Shown: positions 32,479 through 41,861, numbered from the stretch's first letter. The stretch: 64,000 bases of DNA from an uncultured Mailhella sp. (GCA_910578585.1 CAJTRG010000008.1:38411-102410); one strand, 5' to 3'. Notes: generated from the sequence alone by a model not told the origin. Translations and numbers: made by a program.

Positions 32479-33878
32479 CTAATCATATCCGAAGCGAGCA
32501 AGCTTGCCAAAGAACAACCGGAAATTTTCCAGAACTTTGTCAGCAAACTGAAAGAAGAGGGCGTTGACATTCCCAATGTTTTTGTATCTGCAAAAGCGGT
32601 TGACGGTTTGAAGCAGGAAAGGGCAGAGGGCGTAACAGATTTTGACAAACAGCTATTGGAAATATTTTTGGAAGAAACCGGTATTGCGCAAAACGAATTT
32701 GAAACATCGCTTGCCAGCGGAAGTACGTTTGAAATACAGGGGGAAAGACTGCATAAAGTTTTCAGACAGATATCCGCATGCGTTTATTGCAGGACAATGC
32801 TATCAGCACGTCCAGCAAATTTGAAACTGACGGCATGGACAGCCTTTTAACTTCTCTTTATCAGCAAAAGAAAATGGAAGATAACGCAAGTCAGGCAGTT
32901 GATACGCATATCAAACAAACAGAAAATGCCAATGCTGATTTTGGCGAGTACAGCGAATACACGCTGAAAAATGAAGTTGAAATGTCTCCTGAAGAATTTG
33001 CAGAGGGTCAGAAAGTACAAGCTTATATGGACGTGCAGGAAAAGGCATACAATGAAGAAAAGTATTTTACGCAGCAGATTGCAAGCGACATTGAGGAAAA
33101 TACACGGCTGACAGACAATCCCTATTCCCCAACGCAAAGCAAAACTCTTGTATCTTTATTTACGGCGAAAATAAAGACATACGCAGAAAACTACAATATC
33201 CCCTTGCAGGAAGCGTACAAGCAAAGACGACCTTTATTTTTAGGGAATGTGGCAAGCACACAGAATATTGATACCTTGATTGCACGGGCAAAAGAAGAAG
33301 CGGGGCTTGCCATTTTCAACAAAGACGCAGTGGAAAGAGAAAATGCTTTGTATCAACAGCAGGAAGAAGCAAGCAAAATTACAGGGCGAAATTATAGAGT
33401 GGGAGAACGTAATAACATCTTTAGAGAAGAAACCAAGAAACAATATTTTGATGTTGAAGCAAACACCACTGGCAATGAAGCTTGTCAGCGCTGATTTTAA
33501 AGAATTACACGTTGCTCCGCATGCTTTTGATGGATTATATCCAGCAGAAAAGACTAACCCAGAACACAATATACATCCAAATATTGATAAAGATATTTTG
33601 AAAAAAATACCTCAAGTATTGGCTGAGCCTGTAGCTATATATCAAGATAAAGATAACAATAACAGATTTATTTTTATTACTGATATAACAGATAAAAAAG
33701 GGGCAACTGTTGTTATTCCTGTTGATTTTAAGGGAATACAGACAGAGCAGAAATAAATATTATTTTATCTGTTTTTGCAAAAAATAATAAAAAAGATGAA
33801 CCAAGTATGAATTGGTTTTTAGAGCAAGCTGAAAAACTTGTTTATGTGAATAGAAATAAAGATAAATATTTTTGGTAA
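32479..33878 (+). pseudogene. Remnant of a phage/ICE-type polyvalent protein with a C-terminal PBECR-like nuclease domain
   Basis: Protein-like sequence continues through this stretch but jumps frame. The first part (SEASKLAKEQPEIFQNFV...GERLHKVF) shifts near 32765 into DIRMRLLQDNAIS...SLYQQKKMEDNASQAVD and NPYSPTQSKTLVSLF. Near 33475 it shifts to ADFKELHVAPHAFDGLYPAEKTN and IPQVLAEPVAIYQDKDNNNRFIFITDITD. Near 33755 it shifts again to IILSVFAKNNKKDEPS...LVYVNRNKDKYFW before TAA. The last 125 residues resemble the Barnase/EndoU/ColicinE5/RelE-like nuclease domains (PBECR) at the C terminus of phage head or polyvalent proteins. The breaks and the lack of other phage genes indicate decay. Confidence 0.6.
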
Positions 33879-33926
33879 AAAAATAAGCGCCTACTAAAAG
33901 ACGTAAGCGTTAAAGCGAAAGGGGTC

Positions 33927-34257
33927 ATGTCCGCCGGGACTAATTCCCTTTGGGATGTGTCCCAATCACTTAAACTTAACATATATAATGAGAGCGACTT
34001 AGTCAAGTTAAAAAATGAATATCCTACTTTTTACCAAGACAATACAGTTATCCAAGGTTCCATTACACCTGTCGAGGGGGCGAAGTCTATTATACGGTTC
34101 TTTTCAATACAACAAAATCTTTACAACAGACAAAAGCAAGTCCGTTGATATTGACGAAGCTGCAGAACGTTTCGGCTTTGAGGGCAGCGGAGCAATAGCT
34201 GACCTTTTCGGACAGATGGCGGCAATTCCCAACAAGCAAAGTTTTATAGACAACTAA
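33927..34257 (+). pseudogene. Second frameshifted fragment of the phage-type polyvalent protein
   Basis: One frame reads MSAGTNSLWDVSQSLKLNIYNESDLVKLKNEYPTFYQ up to 34148, and another supplies VDIDEAAERFGFEGSGAIADLFGQMAAIPNKQSFIDN to 34257. The DEAAERFGFEGSGAIADLF segment resembles helical spacer regions of large phage polyvalent proteins. No credible full-length start or intact domain is left. Confidence 0.5.
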
Positions 34258-34362
34258 ATAGCAGAACAGGAGCTAAATTCATTTTGTGACTTAGTCATAG
34301 TCACAGCATAAAAATAAGAGTATTGTTTTAAGAAAAATAAACAGAAAAAAGAGAAAATCACT

Positions 34363-34581
34363 ATGTTGTCAAAAAGAGTTGCGCAATTTGAGAAAACTGT
34401 TTGTGTGGCATGCGGGGCTTGTGTCAAGGAATGTCCTCGTATTGCAATCAGTATTTATAAGGGGTGTTATGCTGTGAATGATCTTGAACTTTGCATTGGC
34501 TGCGGCAAATGTGCAAAGATTTGTCCTTCTGGTTGTATTGAAATAGTGGAAAGGGAGGCCAGCCATGATAAAGCAGAATAA
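34363..34581 (+). CDS. Two-[4Fe-4S] ferredoxin-like protein
   Basis: A 72-residue protein with two cluster motifs, CVACGACVKECP (about residues 19-30) and CIGCGKCAKICP (about 44-55), the pattern of bacterial 2[4Fe-4S] ferredoxins. It is soluble, without a signal peptide, and would carry electrons at low potential. The 3' end overlaps the membrane protein gene by 17 nt, so the two are probably partners, the ferredoxin feeding or draining the membrane protein. The first 18 residues are unlike most ferredoxins. Confidence 0.88.
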   Translation: MLSKRVAQFEKTVCVACGACVKECPRIAISIYKGCYAVNDLELCIGCGKCAKICPSGCIEIVEREASHDKAE

Positions 34582-35149
34582 GCATTGGTATGATTATCTC
34601 TGGATTTGGGCAATTATTTATTTTTCTTTGGGGTTTTTCAATATTTTGTTTGCCTGGCTGGGAATGATTGATTTTCTTTTGCCGCTGTTTATTGCTGGAA
34701 TTGGCGGTAATAAGTGGTTTTGCAATAATTTATGCGGGCGGGGACAACTTTTTTCGCTTTTAGGAGGAAAACTAAGTTGGTCTAAAGGAAAAGCAACTCC
34801 CAAATGGATAGTTTCAAAGTGGTTTCGTTATGGATTTTTGTTTTTCTTTCTGATCATGTTTGGAAATATTTTATTGCAGACCTATTTTGTTTTTGCAGGG
34901 GCAAGTTCTCTTGAAAAAGCAGTAAAATTAGCGTGGGCAATAAAAGTTCCCTGGGAATGGGCATATACGCAAGGCATAGCCCCAGACTGGGCAGTGCAGT
35001 TTAGCTATGGCTTATACAGTTTGATGGTGTTTTCCCTGCTTTTGGGATTGATTGCCATGTTTTTCTATAAGCCTCGTTCCTGGTGTGTATTTTGTCCCAT
35101 GGGAACCATGACACAGGGCATTTGCAAATTGAAAAACAGCGAAAAATAA
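34565..35149 (+). CDS. Membrane polyferredoxin-like protein (NapH/RnfA-like cysteine motifs)
   Basis: The 194-residue protein has about four hydrophobic helices: residues about 12-50 (DYLWIWAIIYFSLGFFNILFAWLG and LPLFIAGIGG), 88-112 and 148-170. After the first pair comes NKWFCNNLCGRGQLFSLLGG, and near the C terminus SWCVFCPMGTMTQGI. The CxxxCGRG...CxxCPMGT layout resembles membrane-bound 4Fe-4S proteins of the NapH/NosR type, though complete ferredoxin motifs are absent. It overlaps the ferredoxin gene by 17 nt. A role in membrane electron transfer is likely; the specific partner is unknown. Confidence 0.75.
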   Translation: MIKQNKHWYDYLWIWAIIYFSLGFFNILFAWLGMIDFLLPLFIAGIGGNKWFCNNLCGRGQLFSLLGGKLSWSKGKATPKWIVSKWFRYGFLFFFLIMFGNILLQTYFVFAGASSLEKAVKLAWAIKVPWEWAYTQGIAPDWAVQFSYGLYSLMVFSLLLGLIAMFFYKPRSWCVFCPMGTMTQGICKLKNSEK

Positions 35150-35312
35150 AACATAGAATTTACTATAAAATCAGCTTGTTAGCACTGTAAAAAGAAAGAA
35201 TTTTTTTAAATGTCTTGTTTTTTTATTATTCGGTCTTATAGTATAAAGGTACAACATAAAATTGCTTTGCGGGCAGTTTACGTTAAATATACAAAGAAAA
35301 GAGGATATAGAG

Positions 35313-35732
35313 ATGAAAATTGCAGCTACCTATGAAAACGGTACAGTTTTTCAACATTTTGGACATTCCGAACAATTTAAAATTTATGAAGTAGAGAATG
35401 GCAAAATTATCAGCAGTCAGGTTGTTGATACCAATGGACAGGGACACGGTGCTTTGTCCGACTTTTTGGCTAATGCCGGTGTAAAAGTTTTGATTTGCGG
35501 CGGAATTGGAGCCGGTGCGCAAAATGCTCTTGCTGAAGCTGGTATTCAATTATTCGGCGGAGTTTCCGGCATGGCTGATGACGCTGTTAACTCCTATTTA
35601 GCAGGCAGCTTGAAATTTAATGCTAATGTTCAATGCTCACATCATGACCATGCCCACGAAGAAGGTCATTCCTGCGGCGAACATAAGTGCGGAGAAGATA
35701 AACACGGCTGTGCAGGCAATCATTGCCATTAA
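35313..35732 (+). CDS. NifX/NifB-C-like dinitrogenase iron-molybdenum cofactor family protein with His/Cys tail
   Basis: The protein is 139 residues from the ATG at 35313 (AGAGGATATAGAG upstream). The first 108 residues, MKIAATYENGTVFQHFGHSEQFKIYEVENGKI...KVLICGGIGAGAQNALAEAGIQLFGGVSG, match the NifX/NafY-type Fe-Mo cofactor-binding domain. The last 30 (CSHHDHAHEEGHSCGEHKCGEDK...CAGNHCH) are His/Cys rich and likely bind metal ions. In organisms without nitrogenase such proteins probably handle Fe-S or metal cofactors. It lies 163 nt behind the ferredoxin pair and may be transcribed separately. Confidence 0.85.
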   Translation: MKIAATYENGTVFQHFGHSEQFKIYEVENGKIISSQVVDTNGQGHGALSDFLANAGVKVLICGGIGAGAQNALAEAGIQLFGGVSGMADDAVNSYLAGSLKFNANVQCSHHDHAHEEGHSCGEHKCGEDKHGCAGNHCH

Positions 35733-35812
35733 TAAAAATTTTATTTGTAAGCTAGTTAGCAAATGCTGGATATAGAATTTTTTTAGTTAGTTGATTATCT
35801 TATAACACAAAC

Positions 35813-35847
35813 AAAAAAAGCAGAGGATTTATCTTCTGCTTTTTTTT
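35813..35847 (+). terminator. Terminator after the NifX-like gene
   Basis: AAAAAAAGCAGA and TCTGCTTTTTTT pair around GGATTTATCT. A similar hairpin with the same GCAG..CTGC core lies at 39727-39756 on the other side of the restriction-modification gene. Confidence 0.8.
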
Positions 35848-35905
35848 GTTAATAATAGCTATTTTGCAATGAATGATAAAAACATAACATGTCATAAAAC
35901 AAGAT

Positions 35906-35941
35906 TTGACAAAAAATATAGTTATGGTAAAAAATAACTAT
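35906..35941 (+). promoter_or_regulatory. Promoter and palindromic operator-like site at the RM gene start
   Basis: TTGACA (35906-35911) is followed 16 nt later by TAAAAA (35928-35933), putting the start site at about 35940, the ATG itself. A perfect inverted repeat, ATAGTTAT (35918-35925) and ATAACTAT (35934-35941), overlaps the -10 region and start codon. No ribosome-binding sequence is present, so the mRNA may be leaderless. Confidence 0.5.
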
Positions 35942-38900
35942 GGAAAAGAATATAAAGGAAGTATTGAATACATTAGGTTTTATTCCTAAAGATGGATGCC
36001 TTGATGTTTATGAAAAAAAATATCATCAACATCAATCTTATACTATTGAAATTGATTTTCAAAATGAAAAAATTTTGTATGGTGAATTAATACGTTCAGA
36101 AAACAAAACGACACAAAACTTTTCCCAAGCTGAAAACTGGGTTGTGTTAGAGTGTGTGAATAGATTGCTTGAAAAAGGGTATAAACCACAAAATATAATT
36201 TTAGAAAAAACATGGGCAGCCGGACATGGAACATCAGGACGCTTGGATATTTGCGTTACACGTGAAGATGATTCTGAATATCTTTTAATCGAATGTAAAA
36301 CGTACGGAAAAGAATTTCATAAAGCCGCAGCTAAAATGCATAAAGACGGCGGACAGCTCTTCACCTATTTCAAATTCAGCAATAAAGCTGATTTAATTAT
36401 GCTTTATGCATCTGAATTGCAGCAAAGCAAGATTGTTTATAAAAATGAAATTGTAAAAATTGAAGACGATTACAGAACTGGTGATGTTAAAGATTTTTAT
36501 AATAAATGGAATAAGTTAACAAAAGATAATGGCATATTTGATTCTTGGGTTAAACCATATTGTTTTGAAAGCAAGGCATTGATTAAACGTCAATTAAAGC
36601 CTATAACTCAGACTGATTCCAGCTTAATTTTTAACCAGTTCCTGGAAATTTTGAGACATAATGCTGTATCAGATAAAGGCAATGCTTTTAATAAAGTATT
36701 TACTTTATTTTTATGTAAGGTTTATGATGAAACAACGAAGCAGGATAATGAAGAACTTGATTTTCAATGGAAGGAAGGTGTTGACAAGCATGTTGATTTT
36801 CAGCTTCGTTTAACTGATTTATATAAAGCAGGTATGTTGAAATTTTTGTCACGGAAAGTGAGTGATTTTGATAAAAATGAATTTGACAATAAATACAGAG
36901 AAATAGGAGAGAAACTTAAAAAAAATCTTTTGGAAGAAATAAACCGTCTGCGCTTGGAAAAGAATAATGAGTTTGCCATAAAGGAAGTATATGATCATGA
37001 TTCTTTTATGGAAAATGCTAAAATCGTAAAAGAAGTTGTTGTCCTTTTACAAGGCTATCGTCTTAGATATAATAAACGCCAGCAATATTTGTCAGATTTT
37101 TTTGAACAACTTTTAACTACAGGTTTAAAACAGGAATCCGGACAGTTTTTTACCCCTGTTCCTATTGCCCAGTTTATTATAAAAAGTTTGCCGTTAGATA
37201 AATTGGCAGATGAAAAATTGCAGTCGAAAAACGGTGAGTTATTGCCGTATATGATTGATTATGCCTCAGGCAGCGGGCATTTTATTACTGAATATATGCA
37301 TGAAGTGCAGAATTTAATTAATAAAAAAGATCCTCAAAAATATATTGAGGGAACAAAAAAAGATTTATTGTATTGGCAAAATGCAAATTATGAGTGGGCA
37401 ACGAAGTATGTCTATGGCATAGAAAAAGATTATCGGCTGGTGAAAGTTGGCAAGGTCGGCTGTTATTTGCATGGTGACGGATTGGCAAATGTTATTTTAA
37501 GCGATGGGCTTGGTAATTTTGTATCAACAAAAGATTATCAAGGTAAATTAAGAAAATATGCAGACGATAATTCAAAAGATAATCAGCAATTTGATATAAT
37601 TTTGAGCAATCCTCCTTATTCTGTTTCTTCTTTTAAACAAACAACGAGAGATTATTATACTGAAAAAGATTTTGAATTATATGAAAGTTTAACGGATAAC
37701 AGTTCAGAAATTGAATGTTTATTTGTAGAAAGGACAAAACAGCTTTTGAAAGACGGCGGTGTTGCGGGGATAATTCTGCCGTGTTCCATTTTGACCAATA
37801 CAGGAATTTATACAAAGACAAGAGAATTGCTTTTAAAATATTTTGAATTTATTGCAATAACAGAATTAGGCTCCAATACCTTTATGGCAACTGGTACCAA
37901 TACTGTTGTTTTATTTTTACGCAGAAGAAATAATTATGCATGTGTAAATTTAGAAAAAGATGTGGAAAGGTTTTTTACTGCGCATACTGATGTAACAATT
38001 AATAATATTGAAAGCCCTGTTGAAAAATATATTAAGTATGTGTGGGAAAATTTGACTTTTGACGATTATATTACGTTATTAGATGAAAATCCCAATGATA
38101 CAGTGCAGCAGCATGATTTATATAAAGAGTATTTGCAAAAATTAAAAGTCAAAACGAATAAGGAATTCTGGAAAAAAGTAAGAGAACTTGAAAAAGAAAA
38201 AATTTGTTATTTTATTCTAGCCTATTCTCAAAAACTTGTTATTGTAAAAACAGGTGAAAAAGACGCTGAAAAGCAGTTTTTAGGCTATGAATTTTCAAAT
38301 CGCCGAGGTTCAGAAGGTATTCATGCAATTCAAAGAAATAAAACAATAGACGAATGTACTAAACTCTTTGATATTAATTCTTTTGAAAATTCAGAAAAGG
38401 CAAGCACCTATATTTATCAGGCATTTAATGGTAATTTAAGTTCGGAAATTTCCGAATCCATGCAAGATAATGTTGCAAGAGTTGATTTGCTCGATATGAT
38501 GACTTTTGACAGGGCTGATTTTGAAAAAATTATCAATACAAAAGTTAAAAAAAAAATTAAAATAGAAAGCAAATATCCATTTGAAAAAATAGAAAATATT
38601 GTTGCATATTATGGTACAGGTATAACGTATGATAAGTCTGATGTTGTGTTTACAGAAAGTAAAAATGTTATTTTAACGGCAGACAATATAACTTTAGATA
38701 ATCAATTAGAAATTAAGAAAAAAATATTTCTTAATAATGATAAAGAGTTATCAATAGATAAAAAATTAAAACGTAATGATATTTTTATTTGTTTTTCAAG
38801 TGGAAGTAAAGCTCATATAGGAAAATTTGCATTTATTGATAGAGATTTGCCCTGCTATGCAGGTGGATTTATGGGAATAATAAGAGCAAATATAAATTTA

Positions 38901-39683
38901 TTACTTCCCAAGTATTTATATTTAATATTAAATTATAATCCGATAAGACAAAATATTAGAGATATTTCAACTGGTAGTAATATAAATAATTTATCATCAT
39001 ATTTAAAAGATTTAAAAATTCCTCTTCCTCCTTTGGAAGTTCAGCAAAAAATTGTTGCTGAAATTGAGGAAGTTGAAACAGAATATACTAAATATTTAAA
39101 AAAAGTTGACACAACTAGAAGAGAAATTAAGAAGTTGTTAAATGATTTGTATCATAATGCTACTAAAAAAATCCGATTAAGTGATACGACTGTTTTTAGT
39201 TTAGCAATAGGAAAGCGAGTTTTAAATTCAGATTTAAATATTAACGGAGCTATTCCTGTATATAGTGCTAACGTATTTCAACCTTTTGGTTATATAGATG
39301 AATTGTTAATAAATGATTTTAGTAGCGCATCTATATTATGGGGGATTGATGGTGATTGGATGACGAATGTTATAGCCAAAAATACTCCATTTTATCCAAC
39401 AGATCATTGCGGGTATATAAGAATATTAAAGGATTCTGTTATAATTGATAAATATTTAGCCTATGCATTAAATGAAGAAGGTAAAGTTTTTGGTTTTTCA
39501 AGAACAAAAAGAGCTTCCATTGATAGAGTTGAAAGTATAAGTATTCCGCTACCTGATTTTTCAGAACAGCAGAAGATTGCTGCACAGATTGAAGAATTGG
39601 AAAAGCAAATTGCAGAGGCACAGGCTGTTATTGATGCTTCAAAGCAGCAAAAGCAGGAAATTTTAGACAAGTATTTAAAATAA
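35940..39683 (+). CDS. Type IIG-like single-chain restriction-modification-specificity protein
   Basis: The 1247-residue protein fuses all activities. N terminus: a PD-(D/E)xK-type nuclease core with Asp103 in GRLDIC and Glu118-Cys-Lys120 in YLLIECK. Middle: a helical connector and an N6-adenine methyltransferase with QFFTP (about 402), the SAM motif YASGSGHF (about 441) and NPPY (557). C terminus: two HsdS-type target-recognition repeats ending in IPLPPLEVQQKIVAEIEEVE (about 1027) and IPLPDFSEQQKIAAQIEELE (about 1202). Such enzymes cut and methylate asymmetric sites alone; no HsdR is nearby. The gene is visibly more AT-rich than its neighbours, and similar hairpins flank it, so recent transfer is likely. 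Confidence 0.88.
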   Translation: MEKNIKEVLNTLGFIPKDGCLDVYEKKYHQHQSYTIEIDFQNEKILYGELIRSENKTTQNFSQAENWVVLECVNRLLEKGYKPQNIILEKTWAAGHGTSGRLDICVTREDDSEYLLIECKTYGKEFHKAAAKMHKDGGQLFTYFKFSNKADLIMLYASELQQSKIVYKNEIVKIEDDYRTGDVKDFYNKWNKLTKDNGIFDSWVKPYCFESKALIKRQLKPITQTDSSLIFNQFLEILRHNAVSDKGNAFNKVFTLFLCKVYDETTKQDNEELDFQWKEGVDKHVDFQLRLTDLYKAGMLKFLSRKVSDFDKNEFDNKYREIGEKLKKNLLEEINRLRLEKNNEFAIKEVYDHDSFMENAKIVKEVVVLLQGYRLRYNKRQQYLSDFFEQLLTTGLKQESGQFFTPVPIAQFIIKSLPLDKLADEKLQSKNGELLPYMIDYASGSGHFITEYMHEVQNLINKKDPQKYIEGTKKDLLYWQNANYEWATKYVYGIEKDYRLVKVGKVGCYLHGDGLANVILSDGLGNFVSTKDYQGKLRKYADDNSKDNQQFDIILSNPPYSVSSFKQTTRDYYTEKDFELYESLTDNSSEIECLFVERTKQLLKDGGVAGIILPCSILTNTGIYTKTRELLLKYFEFIAITELGSNTFMATGTNTVVLFLRRRNNYACVNLEKDVERFFTAHTDVTINNIESPVEKYIKYVWENLTFDDYITLLDENPNDTVQQHDLYKEYLQKLKVKTNKEFWKKVRELEKEKICYFILAYSQKLVIVKTGEKDAEKQFLGYEFSNRRGSEGIHAIQRNKTIDECTKLFDINSFENSEKASTYIYQAFNGNLSSEISESMQDNVARVDLLDMMTFDRADFEKIINTKVKKKIKIESKYPFEKIENIVAYYGTGITYDKSDVVFTESKNVILTADNITLDNQLEIKKKIFLNNDKELSIDKKLKRNDIFICFSSGSKAHIGKFAFIDRDLPCYAGGFMGIIRANINLLLPKYLYLILNYNPIRQNIRDISTGSNINNLSSYLKDLKIPLPPLEVQQKIVAEIEEVETEYTKYLKKVDTTRREIKKLLNDLYHNATKKIRLSDTTVFSLAIGKRVLNSDLNINGAIPVYSANVFQPFGYIDELLINDFSSASILWGIDGDWMTNVIAKNTPFYPTDHCGYIRILKDSVIIDKYLAYALNEEGKVFGFSRTKRASIDRVESISIPLPDFSEQQKIAAQIEELEKQIAEAQAVIDASKQQKQEILDKYLK

Positions 39684-39726
39684 TTTTTCTCAAGCAATTA
39701 CAATAGTAAAAAAATTTCAAATAAAA

Positions 39727-39756
39727 AGCAGGGGAATTATCCTCTGCTTTTTTGTA
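39727..39756 (+). terminator. Terminator after the restriction-modification gene
   Basis: AAAAAGCAGGGG and CCTCTGCTTTTTT pair (one mismatch) around AATTAT. The stem closely resembles the terminator at 35813-35847 upstream of the same gene. Confidence 0.75.
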
Positions 39757-39804
39757 AAAAAACTAATTTATTTGAATGGCAGTAATTTTTGTGTTGTTCA
39801 ATTC

Positions 39805-40608
39805 CTACAAAATTGCGGAAATCAGCATACGCACGCCGACGAAAAGAAGCAGGAACGCAAAGCATTTTTTGATTTTAGCTACTGGCAGGGTATGGGTAAG
39901 GTGCGCACCAAAAGGAGCCATAAGACTGCTGCAAATAACAATGGCAAAAAGGGCTGGCAGATAAATAAAGCCATAGCAGTATTCGGGTAAGTTCGCGGCA
40001 CCGCTTCCGTTGAAAAAATAACCAATGCAGCCGGAAATGGCGATAGGCATACCAATGGCGGCAGAAGTGGCAATGGCGTTTCGCATTTCCACGCTGTGAT
40101 AGAGCATAAAAGGCACAGAAATAGTTCCGCCGCCAATGCCCACAAGGCTGGAGATAAGCCCAATCCCAAGCCCTGCTATATTCATGCCCAGTGTTTTAGG
40201 CAAAGGCTTATTGCCCAGCGTCTTTTTGGAGCTCATAATCATTTTGGAAGCCACGTAAAAAATAAAGCAGGAGAAAATCAGCTGTAAAATATAGGTAGGA
40301 ATTTTTGCTGCAAAGAATGAACCAACCCATGTGCCGACAATGATCCCCACAGTGACCTTTTTGACAATATCCCAGTTGACGGCTTTATGTTTGTGGTGGC
40401 TCATGGCGCTGGAAAAGGACGTAAACATAATACTTGCCAGGGACGTTCCCAGGGCAATGTGCATAATATGTTCCGGGGGAAAGCTTTGGAGATTAAACAT
40501 ATACACAAGAATGGGCACAATAACGAGGCCCCCGCCAATGCCGAGCAAACCAGCGAGAAGTCCTGCAATAATGCCAAAAAAACTATATAAAGCCAAATAG
40601 GTAAGCAT
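39805..40608 (-). CDS. TauE/SafE-family sulfite/organosulfonate exporter
   Basis: The 267-residue membrane protein, from the ATG at 40608 with GGGGGAA upstream, has about eight hydrophobic segments and the two internal repeats LLGIGGGLVIVPILVY (about residues 20-35) and LVGIGGGTISVPFML (about 165-180) that mark TauE/SafE. Members export sulfite or sulfoacetate, or move other sulfur anions, across the inner membrane. In a sulfidogen this fits sulfonate metabolism, but no sulfonate genes are adjacent. It is divergent from the alkA-like gene. Confidence 0.87.
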   Translation of the reverse strand: MLTYLALYSFFGIIAGLLAGLLGIGGGLVIVPILVYMFNLQSFPPEHIMHIALGTSLASIMFTSFSSAMSHHKHKAVNWDIVKKVTVGIIVGTWVGSFFAAKIPTYILQLIFSCFIFYVASKMIMSSKKTLGNKPLPKTLGMNIAGLGIGLISSLVGIGGGTISVPFMLYHSVEMRNAIATSAAIGMPIAISGCIGYFFNGSGAANLPEYCYGFIYLPALFAIVICSSLMAPFGAHLTHTLPVAKIKKCFAFLLLFVGVRMLISAIL

Positions 40609-40710
40609 AGTGTTCCCCCAAAAATTTTCCCTAAAATTATGCTTTTTTTTGTGCTTATGCAAGATTTATTCTTTGGGCAAAATGTGCTAGTGTTCTTTTG
40701 TGAGGTATGT

Positions 40711-41331
40711 ATGATTTTTGAATACGGGAAGAAAGAATTAACCTATTTGAAAAAGCGGGATAAGGAGCTGGGAAAATTTATTGCAGTTCGCGGCATGATT
40801 GAGCGTGAAGTGGAACCCAATATCTTTTTGGCGCTCATTCAGCATATTATTGCCCAGCAAATCAATGGGAAAACCGCACAAAAAATTTATCAGCGAGTTT
40901 GCACGCTTTGTGATAATGGGTTGACAGAACGGGCAATTTTAGCCTTGGATACAGCAGCGTTGCAAGCTTGCGGCATGAGTGAGCGAAAAGCACAAAATAT
41001 CCAAGCCGCTGCACAATTTTTTTCAGCAAAAAATATTACCTCATTGTATTTGACAGAAAAAAGTGATGAAGAAATTATTCAGGAATTAACTCAGCTGCCG
41101 GGCGTGGGTGTGTGGACAGTGGAAATGCTCTTACTCTTTTCTTTGCAGCGGAAAAATATTTTGAGTTATGGTGATTTTGGCATCAAAAAAGGTTTGTGCC
41201 TTTTGCACGGGCTTGAAAAAATAGACAAGCGCACCTTTATGGCTTTTAAAGAGCAATATTCACCCTATGCGAGCATTGCTTCACTGTATTTATGGGAAAT
41301 CGCAAATACAAATTTAATGGGAACAAAATGA
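40711..41331 (+). CDS. DNA-3-methyladenine glycosylase (AlkA-like HhH-GPD)
   Basis: The protein is 206 residues from the ATG at 40711 (GTGAGG upstream); the longer reading from 40639 lacks a site. The helix-hairpin-helix motif LTQLPGVGVWTVEML at about residues 131-145 is followed by the catalytic Asp in YGDFGIKKG. It excises alkylated bases. The stop overlaps the ogt start (ATGA), so the two form a base-excision plus direct-reversal alkylation-repair pair. Confidence 0.85.
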   Translation: MIFEYGKKELTYLKKRDKELGKFIAVRGMIEREVEPNIFLALIQHIIAQQINGKTAQKIYQRVCTLCDNGLTERAILALDTAALQACGMSERKAQNIQAAAQFFSAKNITSLYLTEKSDEEIIQELTQLPGVGVWTVEMLLLFSLQRKNILSYGDFGIKKGLCLLHGLEKIDKRTFMAFKEQYSPYASIASLYLWEIANTNLMGTK

Positions 41332-41852
41332 ACGTTGTCAGAAAGAGAATTTTGCTCAGTGGTACATTTGCCAATGAATGGAGCAGGGAATTGAGTCGTG
41401 AAAAGGGCAAAGAAATTTTCTGCCGGAATTTATGTGTAGAAATTGCGTATCAAGAAGAAATAGTGTATAGGATACATATTGTAGAAGAAATGGAAAGTCT
41501 TGCGCCTTTAGATGATTTTGCGCAAAAGGTTTTTCAGGAACTTACAGAATATTTTGCAGGCCAGCGTAAAGATTTTACCTTTTCCTATGCCTTTACGGGC
41601 GGCACTGAATTTCAGAACCGTGTCTGGCAGGAAATAGCAAAAATTCCCTATGGCTCGACCATTAGTTATACGGAGCTTGCCGCGCGAGCAGGAAGACCAA
41701 GGGCATGCCGGGGTGCTGCAAGGGCTTGCCATGATAATCCCATTCCTTTTTGTGTGCCATGCCACAGGGTGATAGCCAAAAGCGGAGCTATGCAGGGATA
41801 TGGTTATGGGCTTGCCATGAAACGGGCTTTATTAAATTTAGAAAAACTATAA
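41328..41852 (+). CDS. ogt: Methylated-DNA--protein-cysteine methyltransferase
   Basis: The protein is 174 residues from the ATG at 41328, overlapping the glycosylase stop. VWQEIAKIPYGSTISYTELAARAGRPRACRGAARACHDNP leads to the acceptor PCHRVI motif (active Cys) and GYGYGLAMKRALLNLE. The N-terminal 90 residues are the short Ogt-type domain, not an Ada regulator. It removes O6-alkyl groups from guanine by suicide transfer. An alternative start at 41292 would overlap further. Confidence 0.92.
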   Translation: MNVVRKRILLSGTFANEWSRELSREKGKEIFCRNLCVEIAYQEEIVYRIHIVEEMESLAPLDDFAQKVFQELTEYFAGQRKDFTFSYAFTGGTEFQNRVWQEIAKIPYGSTISYTELAARAGRPRACRGAARACHDNPIPFCVPCHRVIAKSGAMQGYGYGLAMKRALLNLEKL

Positions 41853-41861
41853 GGAATACGC

